DNA of 64,000 nucleotides from positions 62,001 to 126,000 of the forward strand of contig JAHBVX010000016.1 in NCBI GenBank assembly GCA_019637295.1, read 5' to 3'. Position 1 is the stretch's first letter. Every line of letters begins with the position of its first letter. The position numbers and the translations under genes were made by a program. Source of the DNA: Polyangiaceae bacterium (GTDB lineage Bacteria; Myxococcota_A; Polyangia; Polyangiales; Polyangiaceae). The notes under the pieces are model-generated. The model ran no database searches. It worked only from the letters and a program-made list of their open reading frames with translations, and was not told where the DNA came from. Below, one piece after another: positions 43,660 to 52,117 of this stretch.

Positions 43660-45197
43660 CAGGGCTCCAGAGCCCCGCGGGCCGGCGCTGCTCGCCAGCG
43701 GGTGCTGTCCGGCGCCGCGCCGTGGGCGGCGTCGTCGCCGCTGGGCGCCGTCGGTCGGGCCTCGCCAGTCGCGCCCACCGCGCCGAGGATACGACGCGCC
43801 TCGCGGGAGCGCGTGGCCTTCTTCGCGAGCAGGGTTTGATCCACGCGCCAGTGCGCGTGCAAGAGGTCGAGGTAGTCGAGGTTCAGCTCGCCGCCGCGTG
43901 GCATCACGAACACCGCGCTCATCTTCGCGCGCCGCACGATGTTCGCCACGGTCTCTCGCGGAATGTACAGCGCGCCGTGGGTGAACAGATGGACGACTGG
44001 CTCGCGAGCGTCGCGGGAGGCGCTGATCTCGAGCGTCCGCTGCAGGTCTCCGAACACGCGCGCCGCGTTGCGACCGCGTTCGCCCTTGAACGCCAGCATG
44101 TACGCGACCGGGAGCTGCCCGTTGCGTGCGGTCTGCGCCTCGTACAGCCGGGAGTCGAAGAAGCGCAGCACGACGTCCTCGCCCGAGAGCAACAGCTTCT
44201 TTCCGACCGCGATGGCCATGCCCCGCGCGAAGGTGGCGCGGTCACCGCGCATCGACGCCGACGCGTCGATCAGGACGTGGTGGACCCTGCGCGCGTCGTC
44301 GCGAGCTTGCTCGCGCGCGTAGTAGAGCACCTCGTCGTCCGCCATGCGGCGCATGAGCTCGCCCTCGTCCCAGGCCAGCTCCGTGAGCACCAGGCTGTCG
44401 ATGCTGCCCTTACGCGCCAGTCCGGCGTAGCCGAAGGCCGAGTAGCTGCTGGCCCCTGGCTGGGTCTTGGTCTCGAGCACGCTGGGCAGGATCTCGAGCG
44501 AGAAGTCGACCACGTCGTTGGCCTCCGGCGCGTCGAAGGCGGCGAGCAAATCCACCTGCGTGAGCGCGCCCTGCGACGAGTTGCCGCCGAGCATGCCGAA
44601 CAGCTGCAGCGTGTCGAGATCGAGCGCGTCCACCAAGGTGAGCACGTAGAGCCGGGCGCCCAGCAGCTGTCCGAGCGCTTCCACGTCCCAGGTGCGGCGC
44701 ACGCTGACGAACAGCCCAGCCAGCTGGGCCTCTAGCCCGTCGAGCAGCGAGGCGTCGAAGGGTACGCCGCTTGGATAGCTGGGCGCGACCGCCACCCGCG
44801 CGGCCACGTTCCCGAGCAAGCGAGCGAGGAGCACTACCACCAAGTCGTCGCTCAGGCGCATGCCGTGGGCTCGCTGGGCAGCCTCGCTCTCGGCCACCTC
44901 CCGGATCAGCGCGAGGTAGCCGCTGCCGAGCCGCGGATCGATGTTCGCTCGGGCCGCCAGCGCCGCGGGATCCGTGCGGGGACCGAGCTCGATCTGCTCT
45001 GTGGAGGAGACGAGGAGCAACCCGAGATCGTGCGCCATGAACAGCGGCAGCCGCACGCCGAGTCGCTCCAGATCCCGATGCCACCTCAGCGCGCGCAGCC
45101 CCAGGCTCGACGACTGCGGCCTGACCACGCTCAGCGCGAGCGAGCCAATGGGCCCGGTCACCGCGGGATCCCGCATCATCTCCGCCGGAACTGCCAT
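43659..45197 (-). CDS. VWA-domain protein
   Basis: A 512-residue protein. The C-terminal von Willebrand A domain begins RVHHVLIDASASMRGDRATF (about 300-319), holding the metal-binding MIDAS sequence D-A-S-A-S, and continues VGKKLLLSGEDVVLRFFDSR and REPVVHLFTHGALYIPRETV. The 290-residue N-terminus is helical and without known motif. VWA proteins of this shape usually pair with AAA+ ATPases (MoxR) or scaffold proteins; here the partner is the HEAT/TPR gene with which it overlaps. No MoxR gene is in the window. It is located 45 bases after the NDH-2 gene. Confidence 0.85.
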   Translation of the reverse strand: MAVPAEMMRDPAVTGPIGSLALSVVRPQSSSLGLRALRWHRDLERLGVRLPLFMAHDLGLLLVSSTEQIELGPRTDPAALAARANIDPRLGSGYLALIREVAESEAAQRAHGMRLSDDLVVVLLARLLGNVAARVAVAPSYPSGVPFDASLLDGLEAQLAGLFVSVRRTWDVEALGQLLGARLYVLTLVDALDLDTLQLFGMLGGNSSQGALTQVDLLAAFDAPEANDVVDFSLEILPSVLETKTQPGASSYSAFGYAGLARKGSIDSLVLTELAWDEGELMRRMADDEVLYYAREQARDDARRVHHVLIDASASMRGDRATFARGMAIAVGKKLLLSGEDVVLRFFDSRLYEAQTARNGQLPVAYMLAFKGERGRNAARVFGDLQRTLEISASRDAREPVVHLFTHGALYIPRETVANIVRRAKMSAVFVMPRGGELNLDYLDLLHAHWRVDQTLLAKKATRSREARRILGAVGATGEARPTAPSGDDAAHGAAPDSTRWRAAPARGALEP

Positions 45198-45242
45198 CGA
45201 CGGCTACGCTACGCAATTGTCCCGCGGCGGCGCAAGGTGAAG

Positions 45243-46592
45243 CTACTTCGGGGCCGCCACGTCGGTCGTCCGGCTCGACGGTGGCGGCGCGGCGAGCTTC
45301 TCGGCCAGCTCCCAGGGGCGGTCGCCGGTGATCAGCCGCGCGCCGCGCCGGTACGCGATGTAGCTCCAGAACCAGTTCAGGAGCACGCTCACGCGGTTGC
45401 GGAAGTCGATCAAGAACCAGATGTGCACGAAGAGCCAGGCCAGCCAGGCGAGCAGGCCCGTCAGGCGCAGCCGCCCGCCCAGCGCCTGCGCCACCGCGCG
45501 AGAGCGCCCGATGGTCGCCATCGCGCCCTTGTCCACGTAGCGAAAGGACTCGCTCGGGCGATCGCGGATGCGTCGCAGCACGTTCTTCGCGGCGTGTCGG
45601 CCTTGTTGCGCGGCGACCGGGGCGAGGCCGGGCAGCGGCGCTGTTCCACCCTCGGGGACGAAGCGCGCAAGGTCGCCGATCACGAACACGTTGGGGAACC
45701 CCGCGATGGACAGATCGGGTCGGACGGGCACGCGACCGCTGCCATCGAGCTCGACGCTCAGCGCGCCCCCGAGCTCGTTGCCGCACACGCCCGCGGTCCA
45801 GATCACCGTCGCCGCGGGGGTGAGCTCGCTGCCGATGAGCACGCCCCGTTCCGTGATGCGATCGACCGCCGAGCCGAGCTGCACCTGCACGCCGAGCTCG
45901 CGAAGTTGCTCCAGCGCCTTCACCGCCAGGCGCGGATCGAAGCCGGGCAGCAGTCTCTCGGCGCGCTCCAGGAGCAGCACCCGCGCTTCGCCCGGATCGA
46001 TGGCGCGGAAATCGTCCGACAGCACCGTGCGCGAGAGATCCGAGAGCGCGCCGGCCAGCTCCACGCCGGTGGCCCCGCCGCCGATCACCACGAAGGTGAG
46101 CAGGCGCCGGCGGACCGCCTCGTCGTTCGCGCGCTCGGCCGCCTCGAAGGCGCACAGCACTCGCCGCCGGATGTCGAGCGCTTCGTCCACGGTCTTGAGC
46201 CCGAGCGCGTGGCGTCCGAGCGCGTCTTCCCGACCGAAGAAGTTGGTCTTGGCACCCGCGGCCACGATCAGGTACTCGAACTCGACGTAGCTGCCGTCGT
46301 CGATCACCGCGTGGCGTGCGATCAGATCCAGCCCCTGCACGTCGGCTAGCAGCACCCGCACGTTCGGCTGGTGACGGAGCACAGTGCGGATGGGCACGGC
46401 GATGTCCGCGGGCGACAGGCCGGCCATGGCGACCTGATACAACAGCGGCTGGAACAGGTGGTGGTTGGCGCGGTCGAGCAGCGTGATGGACACGTCCTCG
46501 TCCGCGAGCGCCCGCGCGGCGGCGAGACCGCCGAAGCCCCCGCCGATGATCACCACCCGCGGTCGAGCGGGGGCTGTGCTTGGCTCGCTCAT
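45243..46592 (-). CDS. ndh: Type II NADH:quinone oxidoreductase
   Basis: A 449-residue protein from ATG 46592. It shows two nucleotide-binding folds: FAD (PRVVIIGGGFGGLAAARALA) and NAD (LTFVVIGGGATGVELAGALS, about 165). Other marks are DRANHHLFQPLLYQVAMAGL, typical of NDH-2, and FVIGDLARFV, the second FAD motif. A C-terminal hydrophobic helix pair (GLLAWLAWLFVHIWFLIDF) anchors the protein at the membrane, and VSVLLNWFWSYIAYRRGARL follows. It oxidises NADH without pumping protons. Its start overlaps the stop of the 57-residue Cys protein (ATGA), so it is coupled to it. Confidence 0.93.
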   Translation of the reverse strand: MSEPSTAPARPRVVIIGGGFGGLAAARALADEDVSITLLDRANHHLFQPLLYQVAMAGLSPADIAVPIRTVLRHQPNVRVLLADVQGLDLIARHAVIDDGSYVEFEYLIVAAGAKTNFFGREDALGRHALGLKTVDEALDIRRRVLCAFEAAERANDEAVRRRLLTFVVIGGGATGVELAGALSDLSRTVLSDDFRAIDPGEARVLLLERAERLLPGFDPRLAVKALEQLRELGVQVQLGSAVDRITERGVLIGSELTPAATVIWTAGVCGNELGGALSVELDGSGRVPVRPDLSIAGFPNVFVIGDLARFVPEGGTAPLPGLAPVAAQQGRHAAKNVLRRIRDRPSESFRYVDKGAMATIGRSRAVAQALGGRLRLTGLLAWLAWLFVHIWFLIDFRNRVSVLLNWFWSYIAYRRGARLITGDRPWELAEKLAAPPPSSRTTDVAAPK

Positions 46593-46762
46593 GTCGGGGA
46601 TCCGGGGCGATGGCCCGCACAGCGCACCACCGGCAGCGGAGGGTACTTCGGAAAGCGGCGGTCCGTCGACGCCAGGCCGCACAGCCAGAACACGCTGCCC
46701 TTCGCGCTCTGCACGCGGCGGGCGTGCGCGCACGTCGCGCACAGCCCGACCGCGGCGGTCAC
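46589..46762 (-). CDS. 57-residue Cys-rich protein, putative zinc-binding
   Basis: The gene starts at GTG 46762 (overlapping the stop of the nitrilase-like gene as GTGA) and its stop overlaps the NDH-2 start as ATGA. The protein runs TAAVGLCATCAHARRVQSAK, then GSVFWLCGLASTDRRFPKYP, ending VVRCAGHRPG. The four cysteines (C-x2-C ... C ... C) suggest one zinc site. Similar small proteins with a CxxCxxARxVxSxRGSxFxLC pattern are widespread in bacteria, but no function is known to me. Its double overlap shows it is a genuine gene. Confidence 0.75.
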   Translation of the reverse strand: MTAAVGLCATCAHARRVQSAKGSVFWLCGLASTDRRFPKYPPLPVVRCAGHRPGSPT

Positions 46763-47547
46763 GACGGCGCCGGCCTCGCCCCCGGCGTCCAGAAGAAGCC
46801 GCGGTCCCGGCGATCCTGTCGGAACCCTTCGAGCGCCTCGAAGTCGAGGCTGAACGCGCGCGCCCGCGCTGGCGCGACGGGAGCGAACAGCGCCTCCGGG
46901 AGCAGCTGGGTCGGATCCGCCAGCCCGCTCACCCCGCTCGCGTGCAGCGCCGGGAGAGTGGAGTCGTGACTCCAGTCGCTCACGCCGACGTAGACGCCCA
47001 GCTCGTAGGCCCGCGTCACGCACAGGTGCCGCCACATCGCGCGCGAGTAGTCCGGGCTCGGCTTGCGACTGACGCTGAGCGCGGGCACCACGACCAGATC
47101 CGGCTGCCGCGTCGCTGCCAACAGCAGATCCGAGAACCAGAAGTCCGCGCAGATGAGCACCAGCACGTCTCGACCGGCGACCCGAAGCTCGCCCAGGGTG
47201 GTGCCCGCGCCGACCACGCTGCGCTCGGAGGCGTAGGGCCGGAGCTTCTCGTACTGACCCGTGACCGTTCCATCGGGCGCCACCGCGAGGCCGCGGTGGA
47301 CCGCGGCGCCGTCCCGCTGGGCGTGCTGGGAGCCTCCGACCAGGTGACAGCCGAGCCGCCGGGCGAGCCCACACACCGTCGCTTCGTACTCCGCCGGGCT
47401 GGCGGCGAGCTGGAACCGCTCGGGCAGGAGCAGCACGTCGTCGGCTCCGGGGGTCAGGCTCGCATCGGCGAGGGCACGCTCGATCGCCTCCCGGTTCGCC
47501 CGATCGTCGTCGTAGGTCAGTCGGGGCTCGACGAGCAGCAGCCTCAC
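46759..47547 (-). CDS. Carbon-nitrogen hydrolase (nitrilase superfamily)
   Basis: A 262-residue protein. The nitrilase triad positions are visible: Glu in LLLPERFQLAASPAEYE (about 43-59), Lys in GQYEKLRPYASERSVVGAGT (about 98-117) and Cys in VLVLICADFWFSDLLLA (about 129-145). The core length of about 260 is normal for this superfamily, which hydrolyses amides or nitriles. The branch and substrate cannot be assigned. It is the first gene of the five-gene operon. A promoter is likely in the 109-base gap to the divergent SGNH gene. Confidence 0.85.
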   Translation of the reverse strand: MRLLLVEPRLTYDDDRANREAIERALADASLTPGADDVLLLPERFQLAASPAEYEATVCGLARRLGCHLVGGSQHAQRDGAAVHRGLAVAPDGTVTGQYEKLRPYASERSVVGAGTTLGELRVAGRDVLVLICADFWFSDLLLAATRQPDLVVVPALSVSRKPSPDYSRAMWRHLCVTRAYELGVYVGVSDWSHDSTLPALHASGVSGLADPTQLLPEALFAPVAPARARAFSLDFEALEGFRQDRRDRGFFWTPGARPAPS

Positions 47548-47656
47548 GCGCCGAGGCTACACAATTTGGGGGCCGCGCGGCCCGCGACCGGAAGAATCCG
47601 GCTGAACACCCGGGGTCGATGCGCTACGCTCCCCGCTCCACCCGGAGGTCGACGCC

Positions 47657-48691
47657 ATGCGTGCCGCTCACTTGGCTCTCTCGCTGCTCAGCTGCTGCTC
47701 GCTCCTGCTCGCTTGCGGAGGCAGCGACGACGAACCCGGCGGCAGCCCCGGAGGCAGCGGCGGCTCCGGCGCTACCGGCAGCGGTGGCAGCGCGGGGAGC
47801 GCCAGCGGCGGCACTGGCGCCGGCACCGGCACCGGTGGCGGCATGACCGGCCCCACCACCCAGGACTGTTTCGGAGATCTGTACGATGGCGAGGTCGTGG
47901 TGGACTACGACCAGTTCGTGCCCACCCTCGGCGCTCACTGCGTGGGCACCGCTCACCAGGACATCGCCGGTGTCGAGAAGCTGGTCTTCTTGGGGGACTC
48001 GATCACCCAGGGCACTGCGCCCACGCCGTCGAGCTCGTTCTATCGCGTCCGGCTGGCCGAGAAGCTCACGCAGAAGTTCCCCGGGCTCGAGGTGCAGAGC
48101 TGCGCGCAGAACGGCGCGCGCGCGCGGGATCTGTATACGTCCGGGGACCAGCAGATCCAGCAGTGCTTCCCGGGGCCCGAGTCCAAGAAGACTCTCGTGG
48201 TGTTCACCGTCGGCGGCAACGACCTGGCGAACCTCGCGCAGAGCAAGGCGTCTCCGGCGCAGGCCCAGACGGCCATCGATCAGGTCATGACGGACGTGCG
48301 GGCCGCGATCGACTACCTGAAGAGCCCCACCAATTTTCCGAATGGCTCCTACGTCGTGTTCGCCAACGTGTACGAGTACACGGATCTGACCTCGAACATG
48401 TCGTCTTGCCCGGCCGCGTTCCTCGCGGGGCTGACCGGCACGTGGCAAGAAGGGGGCGGGGTGATCAAGGGTTTGCGCGAGGGATACATGAAGATCGCCG
48501 TGGAGACCGGCACCGACGTGATGTTCATGGGCGAAGAGTTCTGCGGCCACGGCTACGAGGCGAAGAACACCAGCGGGCAGTGCTTCCGGGATGCCAGCGC
48601 CGAGAACTGGTTCGACGCGACCTGCATCCACCCCACGAGCAACGGCCACGCCAAGATCGCCGAGCTGTTCGAGACCGTCATCGGCGAGTGA
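47657..48691 (+). CDS. SGNH/GDSL-type hydrolase lipoprotein
   Basis: A 344-residue protein from ATG 47657. The signal ends at a lipobox (SLLLAC, Cys about 21), followed by a Gly/Ser/Thr-rich linker (about 25-75). The catalytic domain has VFLGDSITQGTAP (block I Ser, about 112-124), VFTVGGNDLANLA (block III Gly-Asn, about 178-190) and a final D-x2-H in FDATCIHPTSNGHAKIAE (block V, about 317-334). These make an SGNH esterase or lipase. It is exported and surface-anchored. The substrate is unknown (an ester of polysaccharide or lipid). Convergent with the GNAT gene. Confidence 0.9.
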   Translation: MRAAHLALSLLSCCSLLLACGGSDDEPGGSPGGSGGSGATGSGGSAGSASGGTGAGTGTGGGMTGPTTQDCFGDLYDGEVVVDYDQFVPTLGAHCVGTAHQDIAGVEKLVFLGDSITQGTAPTPSSSFYRVRLAEKLTQKFPGLEVQSCAQNGARARDLYTSGDQQIQQCFPGPESKKTLVVFTVGGNDLANLAQSKASPAQAQTAIDQVMTDVRAAIDYLKSPTNFPNGSYVVFANVYEYTDLTSNMSSCPAAFLAGLTGTWQEGGGVIKGLREGYMKIAVETGTDVMFMGEEFCGHGYEAKNTSGQCFRDASAENWFDATCIHPTSNGHAKIAELFETVIGE

Positions 48692-48692
48692 C

Positions 48693-48715
48693 GGCCGAGG
48701 CGTCAGGCCTCGGCC
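48693..48715. terminator. Bidirectional hairpin between convergent genes
   Basis: GGCCGAGGC and GCCTCGGCC (9-bp perfect stem, 5-base loop) lie between the SGNH stop (48,691) and the GNAT gene; the loop carries the GNAT stop codon. No T-run follows on either strand, so termination would rely on the stem alone. Confidence 0.5.
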
Positions 48716-49185
48716 AGCTGCTTGACGAAGTGGTACTCCACCGTCTCGCTCTTGTCGTGGAGCTCGCGCGTGCGCTCCGTGCGCGCGTAGCCTCGCGCTT
48801 CGTAGAACCGGTGGGCGGTGACGAAGCGGGTATCGCTCCACAGCTCGATGAAGCGCGCGCGCCGCTCGGCCGCGGCTCGCTCCACGAGCTGCACCAGCGT
48901 CGAGCCGAGCCCGGTCTCGCGCGCGCGCTTCGACACGTAGAGCTTCTTGAGCTCGATGCCTGCGGCATCCGGGGCCGGCGTGAAGCCGATGCACCCGACG
49001 ACGCCGCCGCCCTCGACGGCCACCCAGAACGCGCCCTCGTGCTCGCGAAACCACGACGCGATACGGAGCAGCTCGGGCATCTCGCCTTCGACGTCGAGCA
49101 CGCAGCCCGGATACTCGTCGAACACGGCGCCGAGCAGCGCGACTAGCTCGCGCGAGTCTTCATCGCGGCCTTCACGAAGCTCCAC
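48703..49185 (-). CDS. GNAT-family N-acetyltransferase
   Basis: A 160-residue protein with a complete GNAT core: MELREGRDEDSRELVALLGA at the start, VVGCIGFTPAPDAAGIELKK (beta 4), LYVSKRARETGLGSTLVQLV with the acetyl-CoA loop R-x2-G-x-G variant (RETGLGSTL) and FVTAHRFYEARGYARTERTR. The substrate is not predictable. It is a single gene; its promoter is in the 370-base gap to the right. Confidence 0.9.
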   Translation of the reverse strand: MELREGRDEDSRELVALLGAVFDEYPGCVLDVEGEMPELLRIASWFREHEGAFWVAVEGGGVVGCIGFTPAPDAAGIELKKLYVSKRARETGLGSTLVQLVERAAAERRARFIELWSDTRFVTAHRFYEARGYARTERTRELHDKSETVEYHFVKQLAEA

Positions 49186-49555
49186 GGGCGGTGAGAGTCA
49201 CCGCCCCCGGGCTCGAAGACAAGGCGGCTCGCGCCGAAGGAAGCAGGAAGAAGCCAGACAAGGAAGCGGAGTAGGAGGCAAGCGCCGGCGACGCCGGAGA
49301 GAGCGGCTCAAGCGAAGGAAGCGATCGGAAACCGCAGGCGGAGTCGATCCAGAATCTTTCGGAGGCGTTTCATGGGTCTCGCAATCAGGGGGACGCCACC
49401 AGGTGCGTCAATGTGGGTGCGTGGATTACACAAGACCCGCTCGGTGGGCAAGCTTTCCGCGCGCGTGGGCCGCTGGCGTGTCTTCAACCCATCGTAATAG
49501 TTGATATTTTAATCGTGCAGCGACGGGGCCGGGCCAGACGCGATACCGATCGGCC
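49186..49555. other. Intergenic region between the GNAT and reductase genes
   Basis: No gene is supported. The left part (49,236-49,330) is unusually purine-rich on the plus strand, with repeated GGAAG/GAAGG words and a small inverted repeat around GCGCCGGCGACGCCGG. The right end (49,495-49,515) is the most AT-rich stretch for kilobases (TAATAGTTGATATTTTAATC) and is the likely promoter of the following gene. Confidence 0.4.
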
Positions 49556-50599
49556 ATGTCCCCTCGGATCCTGATCGTGGGCTGCGGAGCCATTGGTGGT
49601 GTCATCGCGGGCACGTTGCTCGAGCAGGGGGGCGACGTCTCGGTCCTGACCACCAACCCGCGCATCGCCCAGGTGCTCCGCGACCGGGGCGTCTCGTTGC
49701 GCGGGGACGACGCTCCCGAGGGCGGCAAGCTCTCCGCCGTCTACGAACGGCTCGAGCCCGGCGGCCCGCGCTTCGATCTGGTGCTCCTGGCCACGCAGCC
49801 GCCGCAGGTGGAGGAGGCTGCGCGCGCCGCGCTCGGGGCGCTCGCGGAGCAAGGCGCGATGGTCTGCTTTCAGAACGGCTTGTGCGAGGAGCGCGTGGCC
49901 AAGCTAGCGGGTGAAGCACGGGTGGTCGGCGCTGTCGTCGCTTGGGGCGCGTCCATGCTCGAGCCGGGTGTGTACGAGCGAACCTCCGCCGGGGGGTTCA
50001 CCCTGGGCAGGCTCGACGGCACCAAGAGCGCCGCCCTCGAGGCGCTGGCCCTCGCCCTCGAGGCCGTCGGTCCCGTCACCCTCACTGACAACCTGCGCGG
50101 CGCGCGCTGGAGCAAGCTGGCGATCAACGCCGCCATCAGCACCCTGGGCACCATCGGCGGCGATCGCCTCGGCACCTTGATGCGCTACCGGCACGTCCGC
50201 CGCCTGGCCCTCGACATCATGACCGAGACGGTGGAGGTCGCGCGGCGCGAACAGGTGAAGCTCGAGAAGGTGAGCGGCACGCTCGATCTCGAGTGGATCG
50301 CGCTGACCGACGCGGAGCGCGCGGCCTCGGGCTCCCCCGGGTTGCTCGCCAAGCACACGCTGCTGCTCGCGGTGGGCGCGCGCTATCGCCGGCTGCGCTC
50401 GAGCATGCTCAGCGCGATCGAGCGGGGCCGCCCGCCCGCGGTGGACTTCCTCAACGGCGAGATCGTCGAGCGCGCGGTGCGCTACGAGCTCCCGGCGCCC
50501 GTCAACGCGATGGCTCGAGACTGGGTGTGGGCCATCGCTCGCGGCGAGCTGAAGCCCGCCCACGACCGCCTGCGCGAGCTGTACGAAGCGACGCGCTGA
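49556..50599 (+). CDS. Ketopantoate reductase family protein
   Basis: A 347-residue protein. The N-terminal Rossmann fold starts RILIVGCGAIGGVIAGTLLE (Gly-x-Gly-x2-G), followed by FDLVLLATQPPQVEEAARAA and MVCFQNGLCEERVAKLAGEA. A helical C-terminal domain includes NLRGARWSKLAINAAISTLG, the conserved K-x3-N of ketopantoate reductases. PanE-like enzymes reduce 2-dehydropantoate with NADPH in CoA synthesis; many paralogues act on other substrates. The protein is slightly longer than E. coli PanE (about 300), so the specific role is uncertain. Confidence 0.85.
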   Translation: MSPRILIVGCGAIGGVIAGTLLEQGGDVSVLTTNPRIAQVLRDRGVSLRGDDAPEGGKLSAVYERLEPGGPRFDLVLLATQPPQVEEAARAALGALAEQGAMVCFQNGLCEERVAKLAGEARVVGAVVAWGASMLEPGVYERTSAGGFTLGRLDGTKSAALEALALALEAVGPVTLTDNLRGARWSKLAINAAISTLGTIGGDRLGTLMRYRHVRRLALDIMTETVEVARREQVKLEKVSGTLDLEWIALTDAERAASGSPGLLAKHTLLLAVGARYRRLRSSMLSAIERGRPPAVDFLNGEIVERAVRYELPAPVNAMARDWVWAIARGELKPAHDRLRELYEATR

Positions 50600-50658
50600 C
50601 GCGCCCGGCGCGGGGTGGGGTTTCCACTCGCTGGGTCGGGTGTTATGAGGCGCGCGTC

Positions 50659-51261
50659 ATGAGTCGCACGAGCCGTCGAGCGCTGTCGCGCCGCACGCTG
50701 CTGCTCGGGTCGCTCGCGCTCCCGCTGGCGCTCGGCTGCGAGCGGCGGCCGAGCCGGCCGGCCACGCTGGGCACCCTCGGCGGGTTCTCGCTCACCAGTC
50801 AGGAGGGCAAGCCCTTTGGCGCGGAGCAGCTGCGCGGCCGTGTCTGGGTGGCGGCGTTCTTGTTCACGCGCTGCCCCACGGTGTGCCCGCGCATCGTCGC
50901 GCGCATGAAGGCGCTGGCGACCGAGGCTCGACAGAAGAAGCTGGGCCTGCGGTTCGTCGCGTTCAGCGTCGACCCCGAGCACGACACGCCCGAGGTGCTC
51001 GCGCAGTACGCCCGCAAGAGCGGGGTCGACGGCGAAGACTTCACGCTGCTCACCGGGGACCTCGAGGCCATCAAGAGGACCAGCGTCGAGGGCTTCAAGA
51101 TGGCCCTGGAGGGCACCCCGGACGCCGGGGCCGATCACCTCGGCATGCTGCACGGCTCGCACCTGGTGCTCGTGGACAAGGCGCTGGGTATCGCTGGTTA
51201 CTATCGAACCAGCGACGACGGGGAGATGCAGCGGCTGCTCGCGGACGCCGCCACGCTGTGA
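50659..51261 (+). CDS. SCO1/SenC-type copper/redox protein
   Basis: A 200-residue protein from ATG 50659. A twin-arginine or lipoprotein-like N-terminus (RRTLLLGSLALPLALGC, Cys about 27) exports it. The thioredoxin-like fold has the copper-binding FTRCPTVCPR (C72, C76), then FVAFSVDPEHDTPEVLAQYA and a His in GADHLGMLHGSHLVLVDK. SCO proteins deliver copper or reduce thiols of cytochrome c oxidase CuA. No oxidase genes lie nearby. It starts 60 bases after the reductase gene. Confidence 0.9.
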   Translation: MSRTSRRALSRRTLLLGSLALPLALGCERRPSRPATLGTLGGFSLTSQEGKPFGAEQLRGRVWVAAFLFTRCPTVCPRIVARMKALATEARQKKLGLRFVAFSVDPEHDTPEVLAQYARKSGVDGEDFTLLTGDLEAIKRTSVEGFKMALEGTPDAGADHLGMLHGSHLVLVDKALGIAGYYRTSDDGEMQRLLADAATL

Positions 51262-51290
51262 CGGCGCCCTCGAGCGCGCGCTCGGCGGGC

Positions 51291-52034
51291 TCAGTAGTAG
51301 CCGACGATGCTGGTCGTCAGCCCGTACATGGTCAGCCGGCGATCCGTCTCGGTCGTGCCGGTCGCTGGGGGAATGGCTGGGATTTCGCTGCTGCCGCCCA
51401 CGCCGAGATACAGATACGGGCCGACCAGGATGGCGAAGTGCGACATGGGCGAGATGCCGAACATGGCCTCGAGGGTGAAGTCGATGGCGGAGCGGCTGGT
51501 GTCGCTGCCCTGGTCCGGCTTGGTGGTCTGGTTCATGTAGAACAGCCCGACCCGGGGCCAGAACGAGAAGGTCTCGTCGAAGGGCAGCGCGTAGCCGACC
51601 CGGGGGTGAATGAACAGCGTCTGCAGCGAGCCGTTGTCCGTGGTCTGGTTGACGCCGCCGGCGCTCGTCTCCGTCTCGCTGCTCTGGCTCAGGAACACGA
51701 ACGAGCCGCCGACGCTGAAGCCTTCAGTCACGAAGTAGTCGAGCGCCAAGCGCGGCATGATTCCGCCGCCGAACAGGTTGATGGACGTCGCCTTGTCGGT
51801 TCGCTCGCTGGTCTGCCCGCCCACACTGAGCTCGTCCTTGTCGCGAACGATGTCGACGCCCATCACGCCGTCCACGCCGAACACGAACTGCATCTCCTCG
51901 CCGAGGTTGTCGATGCTGCTCGAGCGGGTGGGCATCGCGGGGCTATAGCTTCCGCTCCACTGGCCCTGAGCGAGCGCTCCGTTGGCGGCAGCGAGGGTGG
52001 CGACACAAGCAAGGGCAGACAGGGTCAGTCTCAT
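51291..52034 (-). CDS. Outer-membrane beta-barrel protein
   Basis: A 247-residue protein from ATG 52034, with GGAGGAACTC just upstream. A signal peptide (MRLTLSALACVATLAAANGA then LAQ) is followed by alternating hydrophobic/polar strands (MQFVFGVDGVMGVDIVRDKD, EGFSVGGSFVFLSQSSETET, FSFWPRVGLFYMNQTTKPDQ, AIDFTLEAMFGISPMSHFAI), and the last residues TTSIVGYY end in an aromatic, as barrel proteins do. It is probably an OmpA/OmpW-like 8- to 10-stranded barrel. No function is indicated. Confidence 0.8.
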   Translation of the reverse strand: MRLTLSALACVATLAAANGALAQGQWSGSYSPAMPTRSSSIDNLGEEMQFVFGVDGVMGVDIVRDKDELSVGGQTSERTDKATSINLFGGGIMPRLALDYFVTEGFSVGGSFVFLSQSSETETSAGGVNQTTDNGSLQTLFIHPRVGYALPFDETFSFWPRVGLFYMNQTTKPDQGSDTSRSAIDFTLEAMFGISPMSHFAILVGPYLYLGVGGSSEIPAIPPATGTTETDRRLTMYGLTTSIVGYY

Positions 52035-52117
52035 GAGTTCCTCCGTGGGGGTCGGGGCGTCGCGGAGGATAGCCCAGCGCAGCTGTGCGGGTGCAACCCC
52101 AGCGCGGCGATCAGGGC

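Noticed and set aside
44410-46620. A 736-codon minus-strand open frame overlapping VWA and NDH-2 genes
   Set aside because: Out-of-frame shadow with Arg/Gly/Ala-rich sequence; both true genes have clear domains.
46465-49146. An 893-codon plus-strand open frame across the NDH-2, nitrilase, SGNH and GNAT genes
   Set aside because: It runs through four well-supported genes in other frames; its low-complexity R/H/G repeats mirror the lipoprotein linker.
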